A stretch of 64,000 nucleotides of DNA from Altererythrobacter sp. XM-24bin4. Lineage in GTDB: Bacteria > Pseudomonadota > Alphaproteobacteria > Sphingomonadales > Sphingomonadaceae. The first letter of the stretch is position 1, and the number at the start of each line of letters is the position of its first letter. The stretch lies in assembly GCA_003149575.1 (NCBI GenBank), contig QCWG01000001.1:1990334-2054333 (forward strand). The letters are read 5' to 3'. Under the pieces are notes generated by a model. It was not told where the DNA came from and did no database searches. It saw only the letters and a program-made list of their open reading frames with translations. The position numbers were made by a program, and so were the translations under genes. Below are positions 44,681-54,576 of the stretch, piece by piece.

Positions 44681-44995
44681 ATGAGCGACTACACGGATAT
44701 GGCAGAGAAGCTGCGCAAGCGGCTTGATGACTTGCTAGAGCGAACAGAAGTGATCGAAGATGATTTGCGTCATCCGCTTGATGCTGACTGGAGTGAGTAA
44801 GCGGTTGATCTGGCAGATGACGAGGCGCTCGAAGGAGTCGACGACGTTCTGCGTGCGGAAATCCAGCAGATCAGGCTGGCGTTGCTCAGGATCGAGAACG
44901 GCACATACGGAACTTGCTCCAAATGCGGAAAGGACATCCGCCGCGAACGGCTCGAAGCGCGGCCGATCGCGACACGGTGTATCGATTGCGCCTAG
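44681..44995 (+). pseudogene. DksA/TraR-family C4 zinc-finger protein with in-frame TAA
   Basis: The reading frame codes for a full-length 104-codon DksA/TraR-type protein, with an N-terminal coiled coil and the zinc finger 'CSKCGKD' plus 'CIDC' at the end. It is interrupted at 44798-44800 by TAA, where family members have Gln after the acidic stretch (a CAA to TAA change fits). The frame after the stop is uninterrupted and keeps all four cysteines. It is thus a recent nonsense allele, a sequencing error, or a readthrough case. No obvious restart codon follows. It would act on RNA polymerase. Confidence 0.8.
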
Positions 44996-45010
44996 CGCCC
45001 GCGCCAAATG

Positions 45011-45040
45011 CGAAAAAGGCGGCCCTATGGACCGCCTTCT
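45011..45040 (-). terminator. Terminator of rpmE (minus strand)
   Basis: AAGGCGG pairs with CCGCCTT over seven bases, with a nine-base loop. On the minus strand it is followed by TTTTT. It lies about 66 nt beyond the rpmE stop. Confidence 0.7.
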
Positions 45041-45105
45041 CTATCCGGCATGCCAACGGATTGGGGTCGGAAAACTTGTGAAGCCGCTTATTTTTTAAGC
45101 GCCCT

Positions 45106-45330
45106 TTACTTCTTAAGGGAAAGCCCGCCGAAGCGCTTGTTGAACGCTGCCACACGGCCGCCTTCTTGAATCTGCTGCTTGCCGCCGGTCCATGCCGGGT
45201 GGCTGGTCGGGTCGATTTCGAGCGCGAGCGTGTCGCCTTCTTTGCCCCAAGTCGAGCGTGTCTGGAATTCTGTGCCATCGGTCATCTTGACCGTGATCAT
45301 GTGGTAGTCTGGGTGCCCTTCGGCTTTCAT
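45106..45330 (-). CDS. rpmE: Ribosomal protein bL31
   Basis: This 74-residue bL31 is of the cysteine-free form ('[20 protein letters not shown]', 'THPAWTGG'-like core and basic end). The absence of the CxxC zinc pairs means it is the C- paralog type. It is separate from the fabZ operon, although it runs in the same direction, with a 106-nt gap. Confidence 0.95.
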   Translation of the reverse strand: MKAEGHPDYHMITVKMTDGTEFQTRSTWGKEGDTLALEIDPTSHPAWTGGKQQIQEGGRVAAFNKRFGGLSLKK

Positions 45331-45436
45331 CTCAAATATCCTTTATAGCTTGCGCCGGTACCGACCGGCGGTGCTGTATTCTGGGAAAGGCGCGCGGATA
45401 GAGGTGCGCTGCCCAAAAATCAAGCGATTCTGCCCA

Positions 45437-45901
45437 TCAACTCGGTGGATCGGCGATCATCGCAGTAAATTCACATTCCGTGGTGGTCTTGCCTTCAACG
45501 CTGGCGCGCCCTTTGAACTTATAGACCCGGCTGCGTTTCTGCAGGAATTGAACCTCAAGATCGAGCAGGCATCCCGGCGTCACCGGCGAACGGAACTTAG
45601 CCCCGTCAATACCCATGAAAAAAACCAGTTTGCCCGTGCCCGCCAGCTCTAGCGTCTCGACCCCGAGGATCGCTGCAGCCTGAGCCAGAGCTTCGATCTG
45701 CAACACGCCCGGCATTATCGGTGCGCCGGGAAAATGCCCTTGAAAGAACTCCTCGTTGAAAGACACAGCCTTCACCGCATGAATTCTATCACCCAGTTCG
45801 ATCGAGCGCACGCGATCCACTAAAAGCAAAGGGTAACGGTGCGGCAGAGCCTTCAAAATCTTGTGAATGTCGTATGGCGTATCGCCGTTTGCGTCACTCA
45901 T
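45437..45901 (-). CDS. fabZ: 3-hydroxyacyl-ACP dehydratase FabZ
   Basis: This 154-residue hot-dog protein has catalytic motif '[20 protein letters not shown]' (His and Glu) and 'YPLLLVDRV'. It dehydrates beta-hydroxyacyl-ACP. It starts at the ATG at 45901 and ends the long rpsB-to-fabZ envelope operon. LpxD, often between skp and fabZ, is not present here. Confidence 0.96.
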   Translation of the reverse strand: MSDANGDTPYDIHKILKALPHRYPLLLVDRVRSIELGDRIHAVKAVSFNEEFFQGHFPGAPIMPGVLQIEALAQAAAILGVETLELAGTGKLVFFMGIDGAKFRSPVTPGCLLDLEVQFLQKRSRVYKFKGRASVEGKTTTECEFTAMIADPPS

Positions 45902-45926
45902 GGCCCTGCCCCCAGTTGTCTGTCGC

Positions 45927-46619
45927 TTAGCGGCCGCTTGGGGCCTGCGTATTCGCCTGTTGCTGCGCCTGAGCAGCCTGCTGCTGAGCCTGGATAGCCT
46001 GAGCGGCGGCCAGAGTCTGCTGGATCTGCTGATAGACAGCCACAACATTGCGGCTTGGGCGCCAGTTTTGCGGCGGCACAATCGCAACCGAAGGCACGTT
46101 TGTATTCAGCGCGGCAGTAACCTGCTGCGTGATGTTTGCCTGCGGCGGTGCATAAATGACCGTTTCAGGGGACAGAACTACTTGAACATTCAACTGCTGA
46201 ACCACCTGCTCGAGCGCCGGACGATACTGAATCAGGATTTGCTCGACAGCGTAAACCCGCGCTGCTTCGATCTGGTCGGTCAACTGCGTGACTTCCTGAT
46301 CGATCGCCTGAAGGCGGGTTTGCTGTGCGCTCCCTTGCGCCGCCTGCTGTTCGGCTTCGTCCAGCTGGCCATCGCTGTTAGTGTCAAGCTGTTGCAGCAA
46401 AGTTTGGCCTTCCTGCTGACGCGCCTGGATCGTGTCGATCTGCGGCTTATAAGTAACCGCAATCTGCTGATAGGCAGTTACGAATGCATTGGAATTGATA
46501 ACTGCAGCTGGCAGGTTCACAGTGGCCATATTACCTTGAACCTGAGCCGTTGCAGGCACAGCCATGGCGGCTGCGGTCGAAATGCTCGCTGCTGCAAGCA
46601 ATGATGCGAAGAGTTTCAT
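45927..46619 (-). CDS. OmpH/Skp-like periplasmic chaperone with EF-hand loop
   Basis: The 230-residue protein has a signal peptide (to about residue 25). A coiled-coil body and a Gln/Ala-rich tail ('[15 protein letters not shown]') fit the OmpH/Skp family that carries unfolded outer-membrane proteins to BamA. Residues 79-90 ([12 protein letters not shown]) match the 12-residue EF-hand loop exactly, with D79, N81, D83, G84 and E90 in place. It is the gene after bamA, overlapping by one base. Confidence 0.88.
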   Translation of the reverse strand: MKLFASLLAAASISTAAAMAVPATAQVQGNMATVNLPAAVINSNAFVTAYQQIAVTYKPQIDTIQARQQEGQTLLQQLDTNSDGQLDEAEQQAAQGSAQQTRLQAIDQEVTQLTDQIEAARVYAVEQILIQYRPALEQVVQQLNVQVVLSPETVIYAPPQANITQQVTAALNTNVPSVAIVPPQNWRPSRNVVAVYQQIQQTLAAAQAIQAQQQAAQAQQQANTQAPSGR

Positions 46620-49309
46620 TAGAATTGAGTTCCTACGTTGAACGTGAAGCGTTTGGTATCATCACCGGGCTGACTTCTCAGCACACGAGCGAAGTCGATC
46701 CGGAACGGACCGAAGGGTGAATTCCAGTTGACGCCGATGCCGATCGAGACACGCGGCGAAATTGAATCGCCGAGGAATACCTCACGGAAGCGGCTGTTCT
46801 GAATAATCGACGGTGCGTTGGCAGTTACGCCGTCGGCGGCGATAGCATTGCTGCTGAATACAGTTGAGGGATTGCCGTTGGCATCGGTAATAACCTCAAG
46901 ATAAAGGAGATTACCATCGCCGTCGCGCTGCTGAATGCCATTGGGGTTGTCCTGAAGGATTGGCTTGGTGACAGCGAAAAGAGCACCAACATCCATGAAG
47001 ATGGAAGGACGCAGGCCCAACTCACGCGCGCCTGTACCCAGTGGAAGTTCGAGCTCTGCACGACCGAGGTAGTAAGCACGACCGCCTAGCGCATCATCAA
47101 CAACCTGATTTCGTTCAGTCAACGGGATAACACCGCCTTCGCCATCATCGATATAAGGCTGACGGATAACACGCGGGCCCACACCGCGAATATCAAACCC
47201 GCGGAAACGCGGTTCACCCAGCTGGAAACGATCGGTCAGAATGACATCATCGAAGCCGGGGCGATTGCTGTCTTCCAATGCGTTGATCGCACCACCTTCG
47301 GCAGAGACCGAGAAGATGAACCCTGCACCTACCGGCCAATATTTGGACGCTGTGCCGCGCACTCGAACATATTTCACATTGCCGCCCAGTCCAGCCAACT
47401 CGGTCGAGAAGCTGACGTTCTCACCGCGCGTTGGACGCAAGCGGCTATCGAGCGTGCTGTAAACCACGTTCGCACCCAGGATCGAACTGGTACGTTTGCC
47501 GATCGCGTCACACAGGAAACGGCCTGCAAACAAGGGCTCACAAGTGCGTATGCCGTCGCCGTCGAAGTCGGAAAAGAATGTATTCTGGTCCAGCGTGATA
47601 TCGTCAAAGTTCAGCGTGTAGCTGGCAATGAACGACATATATTCTGTGATCGGCACACCTGCACGAAGCGAAAAGCCGGTTGTCGATTGTTCGAACGTAC
47701 GGTTGCGGTCACGGCTTCGGAAGTTGAAGCTGTTGAACTCGCGCCGGTAGATATCGACACCCGCTGAAATGTTGCGGTCAAACAAGTACGGTTCTTGGAA
47801 ACTGATTGACGCGGACCGGCTGAAACGGGACCAGTTGACGCTGAAGCCAACCGTCTGACCACGGCCGCGGAAGTTCCGCTGACGAACCGAAGCTGCAAGA
47901 ATGAAGCGCTCTAGCGAAGAATAGCCGGCCGACAGCTGAAGCTCGCCGGTTGGTTGCTCTTGCACATTCGCTTCCAGAACAATCCGGTCGGGCTGGCTGC
48001 CCTCTGCCTGGTTAACTTCGAAGTTTTCCTGAAAATAGCCCAGCGAGTTAATTCGAGCGGTCGTACGCGCGACCTGCAGCGAGTTGAACGCATCGCCTTC
48101 CGAAATACGGAATTCACGGCGAACCACCTTGTCCTGCGTCAGCGTGTTACCGTTTACGTCCACACGCTCGACATAGACGCGCGGAGCTTCGCGGATCACG
48201 AAGTTGACGTTCATGGTCAGGTCTTCGCGGCTTCTGTCGAAGCGTGGCTGCACATCGGCAAAGGCATAGCCGAAGGTACCAGCGAGCTCGGTAATCTGTT
48301 CGACCGTGTCTTCGATCTGTTTCGCGTCGTACCAATCGCCCGTCTGCATCGGCAGGCCGCTTTGCATCCGTTCGCCATCAAAGTCGCGCAGCTGGCTTTC
48401 AACGGTCACTTCGCCGAATTTGTACCGCTCGCCTTCTTCCACCACGTAAGTGATGATGAAGTCCTCTTTGTCCGGCGTCAGCTCCGCAACCGCGGAAACG
48501 ACGCGGAAATCGGCATAGCCGTTCTCGAGGTAGAACGCGCGTAGCTGTTGCTGGTCGAATGCCAGCCGGTCCGGGTCATAGCTGGTGTTTGAGCTGAAGA
48601 AACGGTGCCAGCGCGACTGCTTAGTTACCATCGCACCGCGCAGCTCTCCGTCAGAGAATTGCTCGTTACCGATGATGTTGATCTGGCGAACCTTGGACTT
48701 GGGCCCTTCCGTGATCTCGAAGACGATATCGACACGGTTCTGAGGCAGCGTGACCATTTGAGGTTCAACCGTCGCGGCGAACCGGCCCTGCCTCTTGTAC
48801 AGCTCGATAATACGCGCAACATCTGCACGAACCTTTGAGCGGGTGAAAATCTGGCGCGGCGAGAGCTTTATCTCAGGCAGGATCTTGTCGTTCTTGAGGC
48901 GGCGATTACCCTCCAGGATTATCCGGTTAATGACCGGGTTCTCTGTCACTTCGATCACGACATTACCGCCATCGTTGCGAATCGAGAAATTGGAGAACAG
49001 CTCGGTCGCGCCCAAATCTTTCAGCGCCGCGTCAGCGCCGGCCGAAGTGTATTCCTGCCCAACACGCAAACGAATGTAGCTGAGGATCGTTTGCGCTTCC
49101 AAACGCTCAGCGCCGACCACGCTGATGGTGCGGATCGTATTGTCGACCAGCTCTGGTGCTGTGACCTGCTCTGGCTCCGCTTCTGCAGGGGCTGTTTGTG
49201 CAAATGCTGCGACCGGCACACCGGCCAGCACAGTTCCGCACAACAAAAGAGTCGCGAGACCGGCAGCGGGCTTCCTACGGCAATCGCCCGCTTTGATACG
49301 TCCACTCAT
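46619..49309 (-). CDS. bamA: Outer-membrane assembly factor BamA
   Basis: The 896 residues comprise a signal peptide with a basic N-terminal extension, five POTRA domains (about 55-440) and a 16-strand beta-barrel. Barrel motifs 'GEPRFRGFDIRGVGPR' (VRGF/Y region) and the C-terminal 'FTFNVGTQF' ending in Phe are present. An extracellular loop contains 'DFDGDGIRTCEPLFAGRFLC', with two cysteines and a D-x-D-G-D-G pattern. BamA inserts outer-membrane proteins. Start ATG 49309 is chosen because a signal peptide follows; an ATG farther up adds 37 unrelated residues. Confidence 0.96.
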   Translation of the reverse strand: MSGRIKAGDCRRKPAAGLATLLLCGTVLAGVPVAAFAQTAPAEAEPEQVTAPELVDNTIRTISVVGAERLEAQTILSYIRLRVGQEYTSAGADAALKDLGATELFSNFSIRNDGGNVVIEVTENPVINRIILEGNRRLKNDKILPEIKLSPRQIFTRSKVRADVARIIELYKRQGRFAATVEPQMVTLPQNRVDIVFEITEGPKSKVRQINIIGNEQFSDGELRGAMVTKQSRWHRFFSSNTSYDPDRLAFDQQQLRAFYLENGYADFRVVSAVAELTPDKEDFIITYVVEEGERYKFGEVTVESQLRDFDGERMQSGLPMQTGDWYDAKQIEDTVEQITELAGTFGYAFADVQPRFDRSREDLTMNVNFVIREAPRVYVERVDVNGNTLTQDKVVRREFRISEGDAFNSLQVARTTARINSLGYFQENFEVNQAEGSQPDRIVLEANVQEQPTGELQLSAGYSSLERFILAASVRQRNFRGRGQTVGFSVNWSRFSRSASISFQEPYLFDRNISAGVDIYRREFNSFNFRSRDRNRTFEQSTTGFSLRAGVPITEYMSFIASYTLNFDDITLDQNTFFSDFDGDGIRTCEPLFAGRFLCDAIGKRTSSILGANVVYSTLDSRLRPTRGENVSFSTELAGLGGNVKYVRVRGTASKYWPVGAGFIFSVSAEGGAINALEDSNRPGFDDVILTDRFQLGEPRFRGFDIRGVGPRVIRQPYIDDGEGGVIPLTERNQVVDDALGGRAYYLGRAELELPLGTGARELGLRPSIFMDVGALFAVTKPILQDNPNGIQQRDGDGNLLYLEVITDANGNPSTVFSSNAIAADGVTANAPSIIQNSRFREVFLGDSISPRVSIGIGVNWNSPFGPFRIDFARVLRSQPGDDTKRFTFNVGTQF

Positions 49310-49465
49310 ATTCGCAAATTTCCCGTCCAACTCTAAACCTTCAAGCGTCGCCCCCAGGGCCCGATCTCCAGGTTGAGGCAATTCCCTTTCGCCTCTGCCC
49401 GATGCGCGGTTGGCAATCAAGCAGGAGAACCTACCAACTGCCGCCTTACCGGCCCCTTTCCCCGA

Positions 49466-50596
49466 CTAACTCCCGAATATCGGCAGCGACACGAGGTCAT
49501 TGAATGTCACAACCACCATCAGCATCAGCACGATTGCTATCCCCGTGCGGTACGCCCATTCGGTCGCTTGCGGTCCAACCGGCTTCTTCCTAACGGCCTC
49601 AGCCGCATAGAATGCCAGATGCCCACCATCCAGCGCGGGGATTGGCAGCAGGTTAATGAATGCCAAATTAAGCGAGATCAAAGCGGCGAAATTGACAAAT
49701 GCCAGCAGACCGAGGCTCAACTGCTCGCCGGAGTACTTTGCTATCTTGATTGGGCCGCCCAGCTCCTGCACCGAACGGTCCCCGACGATGATCTGCTTTA
49801 AACCCAGCATCATCATCTCGAATGTGTTCCATGTGTAGGAAAGCGCGGCGGGCAAGGCCTCGGTCACGCCCAGCCGCTCATACGTTACTTCCGGAATGCC
49901 GTTGTCAGGGCGGAATACACCCAGTCGGCCAAGCGTCATCTGATTGCCAAAGCGATCTTCCTCGACAGCGCTGCCAATTGTAACCGGCAGCGTCAGAGTT
50001 TGATCAGCCCGTTCAACGGTCAATTCGATCTGCCGGTTCGGGAATAGCGCAACCTGGTCGATCAACTCCTGGAAATCACCAATTGCCTGCCCGTCTATTG
50101 CAATGATCCGGTCACCCACTTCAACGCCCGCATCGTGCGCGGCGGATTCTTCCGCAAAACGGCTGATCATAGTGGAATCGTCGGGAAATGTGACTGTTGG
50201 CTGTCCACTGATCGCGAAGAACGCAAAGAAGATGCCTATGGCCACGATCAGATTGGTCGCAGGGCCTGCAAACACAATCAGCGCACGTTTCCACAATGAC
50301 TGCGACTGGAAAGAATCCGAGTGAACCGGCGCCTTGGGATCCGGAATGCTAGCAGGGTTCATATCGCCTTTGAACTGGACATAGCCACCGAGCGGGATGG
50401 CCGCGACTTTCCAGCGCGTGCCGCGCTTGTCAGTCCAGCCAAACAGCTCCCGACCGAAGCCGATCGAAAACGCATCGGCGCCGACGCCAAACCAGCGGCC
50501 AACCAGATAGTGACCCAGTTCGTGCACTGTAACTAGCGGACCCAACACCAGCAGGAAACCGGCGATATACATCCAGAAAGGCGGGGATTCGAACAA
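49466..50596 (-). CDS. rseP: RIP metalloprotease RseP
   Basis: The 376-residue site-2 protease has the zinc motif HELGH (residues 25-29). It also has a PDZ domain at about 115-205 ('AAHDAGVEVGDRIIAIDGQAI') and 'NLLPIPALDGGH' in the C-terminal membrane part. It cleaves membrane-bound anti-sigma factors and signal peptides. A TTG at 50596, one base after the dxr stop, with GGAG upstream, is chosen; an ATG at 50650 lies within dxr. Confidence 0.93.
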   Translation of the reverse strand: MFESPPFWMYIAGFLLVLGPLVTVHELGHYLVGRWFGVGADAFSIGFGRELFGWTDKRGTRWKVAAIPLGGYVQFKGDMNPASIPDPKAPVHSDSFQSQSLWKRALIVFAGPATNLIVAIGIFFAFFAISGQPTVTFPDDSTMISRFAEESAAHDAGVEVGDRIIAIDGQAIGDFQELIDQVALFPNRQIELTVERADQTLTLPVTIGSAVEEDRFGNQMTLGRLGVFRPDNGIPEVTYERLGVTEALPAALSYTWNTFEMMMLGLKQIIVGDRSVQELGGPIKIAKYSGEQLSLGLLAFVNFAALISLNLAFINLLPIPALDGGHLAFYAAEAVRKKPVGPQATEWAYRTGIAIVLMLMVVVTFNDLVSLPIFGS

Positions 50597-50597
50597 G

Positions 50598-51752
50598 TTA
50601 CGCGGTCTCCAGTTGCGCAGTCGCAGCCGATCTTGCCTCTCGATCAACATTTAGCACGTCATCGAGGGTTTGCGGCGCTGGCGCGCTATAGCGGTTTAGT
50701 GTGCTTTCCACCACTGCCGTAATGTCCATGAACCCGATCTGACCCGCCAGAAACGCCGCAACGGCTACTTCATTGGCGGCATTCAGCGTGGCAGGAGCGC
50801 CCGCGCCCGCTTCGATGGCCTCGCGCGCCAATCTCGTAGCAGGAAAGCGCGCTTCGTCGGGTGCGAAGAAGCTGAGTTCACCGATTGCCGCCAGGTCGAG
50901 CGATTCCATCGGTGTGTCCATACGCCTTGGCCATGCGAGGCAAGAAGCAATCGGCACACGCATATCGGACGGGCCCAATTGCGCCAGCGTGGACTTGTCA
51001 CGGTATTCGACCATGGAATGGATCACGCTTTGCGGGTGCACCACGATTTTCAAACGGTCCAGGCCCACCGGAAAAAGATGATGCGCCTCGATATACTCCA
51101 GACCCTTGTTCATCATGGTGGCGCTGTCGACGCTTATCTTCGCGCCCATATCCCAATTGGGATGCGCGATGGCCTGAGCAGGGGTTGCAGCCCTCAGTTG
51201 GTCCAGTGACCAGGTGCGCAGCGGGCCTCCGCTGGCAGTCAGCGTGATCCGCGCGACATCGGCAATGTCATTGCCTTGCAAACACTGGAAGATCGCATTG
51301 TGCTCGCTATCGACGGGCAGCAGTGTCGGGCCATGTTTGGCAACCGCTGCCGTCATGACGTCGCCGGCCGAAACCAGCGCTTCCTTGTTCGCCAGAGCGA
51401 GCGTGCCGCCTTGCTCGATTGCGGCCATAACCGGCGCCAGCCCCGCGCAGCCGACGATCGCAGCAACGGTGATATCGACCGGGCGGCTTGCCGCTTCGCA
51501 AAGCGCCGCACGGCCACCAGCCGCTTCGATATCTGTCCCGACAAGAGCCTCGCGCAATTCAGGCAAGCAGCTTTCGTCGCTGACCACGGCGATCTTCGCG
51601 CTGAATTCGCGCGCGAACGTGGCCAGCTGTTTCGCGGAGCAATTCGCAGTCAGCGCCTCAACTTGCCATTCGTCAGGATTGCGACGGATCAAGTCGAGCG
51701 TCTGCTCGCCCACCGAACCCGTTGCTCCAAGAATCGAGATCGAGCGGGTCAT
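50598..51752 (-). CDS. dxr: 1-deoxy-D-xylulose 5-phosphate reductoisomerase
   Basis: The 384-residue enzyme has NADPH motif 'LGATGSVGEQTLDLI', metal and substrate motifs 'PVDSEHNAIFQCLQ' and 'TASGGPLRTW', and 'WDMGAKISVDSATMMNKGLE'. It catalyses the second MEP-pathway step to isoprenoids. It overlaps cdsA by ATGA. Confidence 0.97.
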   Translation of the reverse strand: MTRSISILGATGSVGEQTLDLIRRNPDEWQVEALTANCSAKQLATFAREFSAKIAVVSDESCLPELREALVGTDIEAAGGRAALCEAASRPVDITVAAIVGCAGLAPVMAAIEQGGTLALANKEALVSAGDVMTAAVAKHGPTLLPVDSEHNAIFQCLQGNDIADVARITLTASGGPLRTWSLDQLRAATPAQAIAHPNWDMGAKISVDSATMMNKGLEYIEAHHLFPVGLDRLKIVVHPQSVIHSMVEYRDKSTLAQLGPSDMRVPIASCLAWPRRMDTPMESLDLAAIGELSFFAPDEARFPATRLAREAIEAGAGAPATLNAANEVAVAAFLAGQIGFMDITAVVESTLNRYSAPAPQTLDDVLNVDREARSAATAQLETA

Positions 51753-52429
51753 GCCGGATGCACCGCCCACAGTGCGATGCTCACAATTGCGACAGGTAGC
51801 AAGCCATCCACACGATCAAACACACCGCCATGACCGGGAATGAGGTTGGACGAGTCCTTCACCCCTGCGCGCCTCTTGAGCCAGCTCTCAAAGAAATCAC
51901 CCGATTGGGCGACCACCGCAAGCAATGCGCCGATTGCAAATGCGATAAACATCATTGTCCGAAGGGAGCTATCGCCGCTGTTCCAAGCGAAAAATCCGGC
52001 TGAGACAAGTCCTGCCGCCAGCATTCCGCCACCTAGGCCAGCCCATGTTTTGGAAGGACTGATCTTCGGTGCGATCTTGGGTCCGCCGATCGAGCCCCCG
52101 CTGAAATACGCACCGACATCGGTAGCGATAACGACCGCAAGTATTCCCACCACAACTGCTATTGGCAGGCTCACCAATGCATATGCGGCCGTGCCGACAT
52201 AAAGCCCGCCCAGCACGAGAGCGATCAGGCGAGATCCCCTACCCTCGAATGCCAGCATCACCAGTCGCCCGAATTCGCTGACGCAGAGGACCGCGACAAT
52301 CAGCGCGAACAGGTCAAACCAGAAACCACCCAGCCACAGCGCCGTACCTGCCACCGCCAGCATCACCACAGCCGAGGCGAACCGCACCGGCAGGTCGGAT
52401 TTCTTCTTAGGTGTCTCAGCGTCCGCCAA
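51749..52429 (-). CDS. cdsA: Phosphatidate cytidylyltransferase CdsA
   Basis: The 226-residue membrane enzyme has signature 'QSGDFFESWLKRRAGVKD', then 'PGHGGVFDRVDG'. It makes CDP-diacylglycerol, the substrate for PssA and PgsA elsewhere in the window. The TTG at 52429 has GGGAG seven bases upstream and overlaps uppS by 14 nt. No ATG in a fitting position exists. Confidence 0.95.
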   Translation of the reverse strand: MADAETPKKKSDLPVRFASAVVMLAVAGTALWLGGFWFDLFALIVAVLCVSEFGRLVMLAFEGRGSRLIALVLGGLYVGTAAYALVSLPIAVVVGILAVVIATDVGAYFSGGSIGGPKIAPKISPSKTWAGLGGGMLAAGLVSAGFFAWNSGDSSLRTMMFIAFAIGALLAVVAQSGDFFESWLKRRAGVKDSSNLIPGHGGVFDRVDGLLPVAIVSIALWAVHPA

Positions 52430-53111
52430 AGCGTCGCTCCCTTTGCGCGAAATCGTCCAGCGCAGTTTGCAGCATCTCCGGCGTGAAATCCGGCCACAGC
52501 GTGTCCACGAACAACATTTCGGCATAGGCCGATTGCCACAGCAGGAAATTCGACAGTCGGATTTCGCCACTGGTCCGGATCAGCAGATCGAGAGGCGGCA
52601 AATCAGCCGTATCAAGATGCGCAGCAATAGTCCGCTCGTTCACTTCGCCAATTGACGCAGCTTTGGTCGCTGCGCGCGCGATTTCTTGCTGCGAGCCATA
52701 GTTGAGTGCCACTGCAACCGTATGTGTACCCGCTCTGGTCTGTTCTAGTGCATCTTCGAGCATTTGGACGATATCGGGCTCAAGCCCTTGCCAATCGCCG
52801 ATAATTTTCAGCCGGACGCCATTCTCGATGAATTCGGGTAAATCCGACTTGATGAACTTGCGCATCAAATTCATCAGGTCGTCGACTTCGTCTTCTGACC
52901 GTTTCCAGTTCTCGCTGCTGAAGGCATAAAGCGTCAAGCAATCGAGCCCGGAACTATTGAGGCTGCGCACAAGCTTTCGCACGGCCTCTACGCCGCTTTT
53001 GTGCCCCATCGATCGCGGTAAGGCGCGCTTTCTCGCCCAGCGCCCATTGCCATCCATGATGATGGCGACGTGACGTGCGCGGCTCGCATCCTTAGAGGGC
53101 GTCTCGCCCAT
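52416..53111 (-). CDS. uppS: Undecaprenyl diphosphate synthase
   Basis: The 231-residue cis-prenyltransferase has 'IIMDGNGRWARKR' (D20 for the diphosphate), 'TLYAFSSENWKR' and 'LLIRTSGEIRLSNFLLWQSAYAE'. It makes the lipid carrier of cell-wall synthesis. It is encoded between frr and cdsA, a typical position. Confidence 0.97.
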   Translation of the reverse strand: MGETPSKDASRARHVAIIMDGNGRWARKRALPRSMGHKSGVEAVRKLVRSLNSSGLDCLTLYAFSSENWKRSEDEVDDLMNLMRKFIKSDLPEFIENGVRLKIIGDWQGLEPDIVQMLEDALEQTRAGTHTVAVALNYGSQQEIARAATKAASIGEVNERTIAAHLDTADLPPLDLLIRTSGEIRLSNFLLWQSAYAEMLFVDTLWPDFTPEMLQTALDDFAQRERRFGGR

Positions 53112-53135
53112 CGATCCCCTCCGGCTACCCCGATC

Positions 53136-53693
53136 TCACTGAGTCAGAATTTCCTGAACCTTCTTCTCAACCGCCGCATCAATATCCGCGATATGGCTAT
53201 CGGTCATCTTCTGGACCTCGTCTTCCAGACGCTTGCGTTCGTCTTCCGAGATTTCCTTCTTCTTCTCGTCAGCCTTAAGCGATTCCATGCCGTCGCGGCG
53301 AACATTGCGCACAGCGATCTTGCCCTTTTCGCCATATTCGCCGGCCAGCTTGGCCAGATCCTTGCGGCGTTCCTCGGTCAGGTCCGGCATCGGTAGACGG
53401 ATTGTCTGGCCGTCAGTCATCGGATTGAGGCCGAGGTTTGCCTTGGCAATACCTTTCTCAACCGCGCTGACGTTCGACTTGTCCCACACCTGAACGCTTA
53501 GCATGCGTGGCTCTGGAGCCGACACCGTCGCTACTTGCGAGATTGGCATCATCGCGCCGTAAACTTCGGCGACAACCGGATCGAGCAGGCTGGTGTTCGC
53601 ACGACCGGTGCGCAAACCGCCCAGATCACTCTTCAGCGATTCCACTGCGCCATTCATCCGGCGTTCGATATCTGCCTTTTCATATTGCGGCAT
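53136..53693 (-). CDS. frr: Ribosome recycling factor
   Basis: The 185-residue RRF is two-domain, with '[23 protein letters not shown]' at the start and '[30 protein letters not shown]' in the helical bundle. With EF-G it splits post-termination ribosomes. It follows pyrH by 3 nt. Confidence 0.97.
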   Translation of the reverse strand: MPQYEKADIERRMNGAVESLKSDLGGLRTGRANTSLLDPVVAEVYGAMMPISQVATVSAPEPRMLSVQVWDKSNVSAVEKGIAKANLGLNPMTDGQTIRLPMPDLTEERRKDLAKLAGEYGEKGKIAVRNVRRDGMESLKADEKKKEISEDERKRLEDEVQKMTDSHIADIDAAVEKKVQEILTQ

Positions 53694-53696
53694 GTT

Positions 53697-54419
53697 TCAG
53701 GCTTCCTCTTGTACGATTGTCTGTACGCCGTTTCCTTCGAGCACGCGGGCAACATTGCCCTTTTCGCGGATCGAGAAAACGACGATCGGAATGGAATTCT
53801 CGCGGCACAGGGCGACTGCAGTGGCGTCCATCACCTTGAGATTGTCTGCCAACACCCGGTCATAGCTGATCGTGTCAAAACGCGTGGCATCGGGATTTTG
53901 CTTCGGATCGCTGTCATAGACCCCGTCCACGCTGGTACCTTTGAGCAGCGCATCACAGTTCATCTCGGCAGCACGCAATGCTGCGCCGGTATCAGTCGTG
54001 AAGAAAGGATTGCCTGTGCCTGCGGCGAAAATCACGATCCGCCCCTTCTCTAGATGGCGTTCCGCGCGCCGACGAATGTAAGGCTCGCAAACGCTGCTCA
54101 TCGGGATTGCTGACTGCACGCGGGTCTGCACGCCGGCTTGCTCCAAAGCGTTCTGCATCGCCAACGCGTTCATAACCGTCGCGAGCATGCCCATGTAGTC
54201 GCCGGTGGTGCGATCCAGGCCCTTGGCCGCGCCGGCCACCCCGCGGAAAATATTACCGCCGCCGATTACCAGACATATCTCTAGCCCGGTATCCTTGGCC
54301 GCCTTCACCTCTTCGGCCAGGCGCGCAACATAGGCAGGATCAATCCCGTATTCCTGTTCGCCCATCAGCACTTCGCCCGAGAGCTTCAGGAGAATGCGTT
54401 TGACAGGTGGTAGGCTCAT
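53697..54419 (-). CDS. pyrH: Uridylate kinase
   Basis: The 240-residue amino-acid-kinase-fold UMP kinase has '[12 protein letters not shown]', '[11 protein letters not shown]' and '[22 protein letters not shown]'. It phosphorylates UMP. ATG 54419 is chosen with GGGAGCGGGACC upstream; an ATG six codons earlier is less well placed. Confidence 0.97.
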   Translation of the reverse strand: MSLPPVKRILLKLSGEVLMGEQEYGIDPAYVARLAEEVKAAKDTGLEICLVIGGGNIFRGVAGAAKGLDRTTGDYMGMLATVMNALAMQNALEQAGVQTRVQSAIPMSSVCEPYIRRRAERHLEKGRIVIFAAGTGNPFFTTDTGAALRAAEMNCDALLKGTSVDGVYDSDPKQNPDATRFDTISYDRVLADNLKVMDATAVALCRENSIPIVVFSIREKGNVARVLEGNGVQTIVQEEA

Positions 54420-54514
54420 GGTCGGTCCCGCTCCCAAGTATGGATTGAATTGCGAAGGGCCTTAGCCGCCCTTCCCGACTCGCGCAAAGGGTAAAGAAGC
54501 GTCACCCTTACATC

Positions 54515-54553
54515 CAAACAAGACGGCCGCCGAACATAACGTCCAGCGGCCGC
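54515..54553 (-). terminator. Terminator between tsf and pyrH
   Basis: A hairpin pairs CGGCCGC (54524-54530) with GCGGCCG (54546-54552). It sits in the minus-strand path, 24 nt past the tsf stop and before pyrH, and is followed by a modest T-rich tract. It may end most rpsB-tsf transcripts. Confidence 0.55.
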
Positions 54554-54576
54554 TTCAGAATCGGTGCTTGGAAGAA

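Noticed and set aside
44798..44800. Recoding (selenocysteine or pyrrolysine) at the stop in the DksA-like gene
   Set aside because: The codon is TAA, not TGA or TAG, and no recoding structure is evident.
45084..45100. Small AT hairpin next to the rpmE stop as terminator
   Set aside because: Weak stem; the GC-rich hairpin with T-run at 45011-45040 is better.
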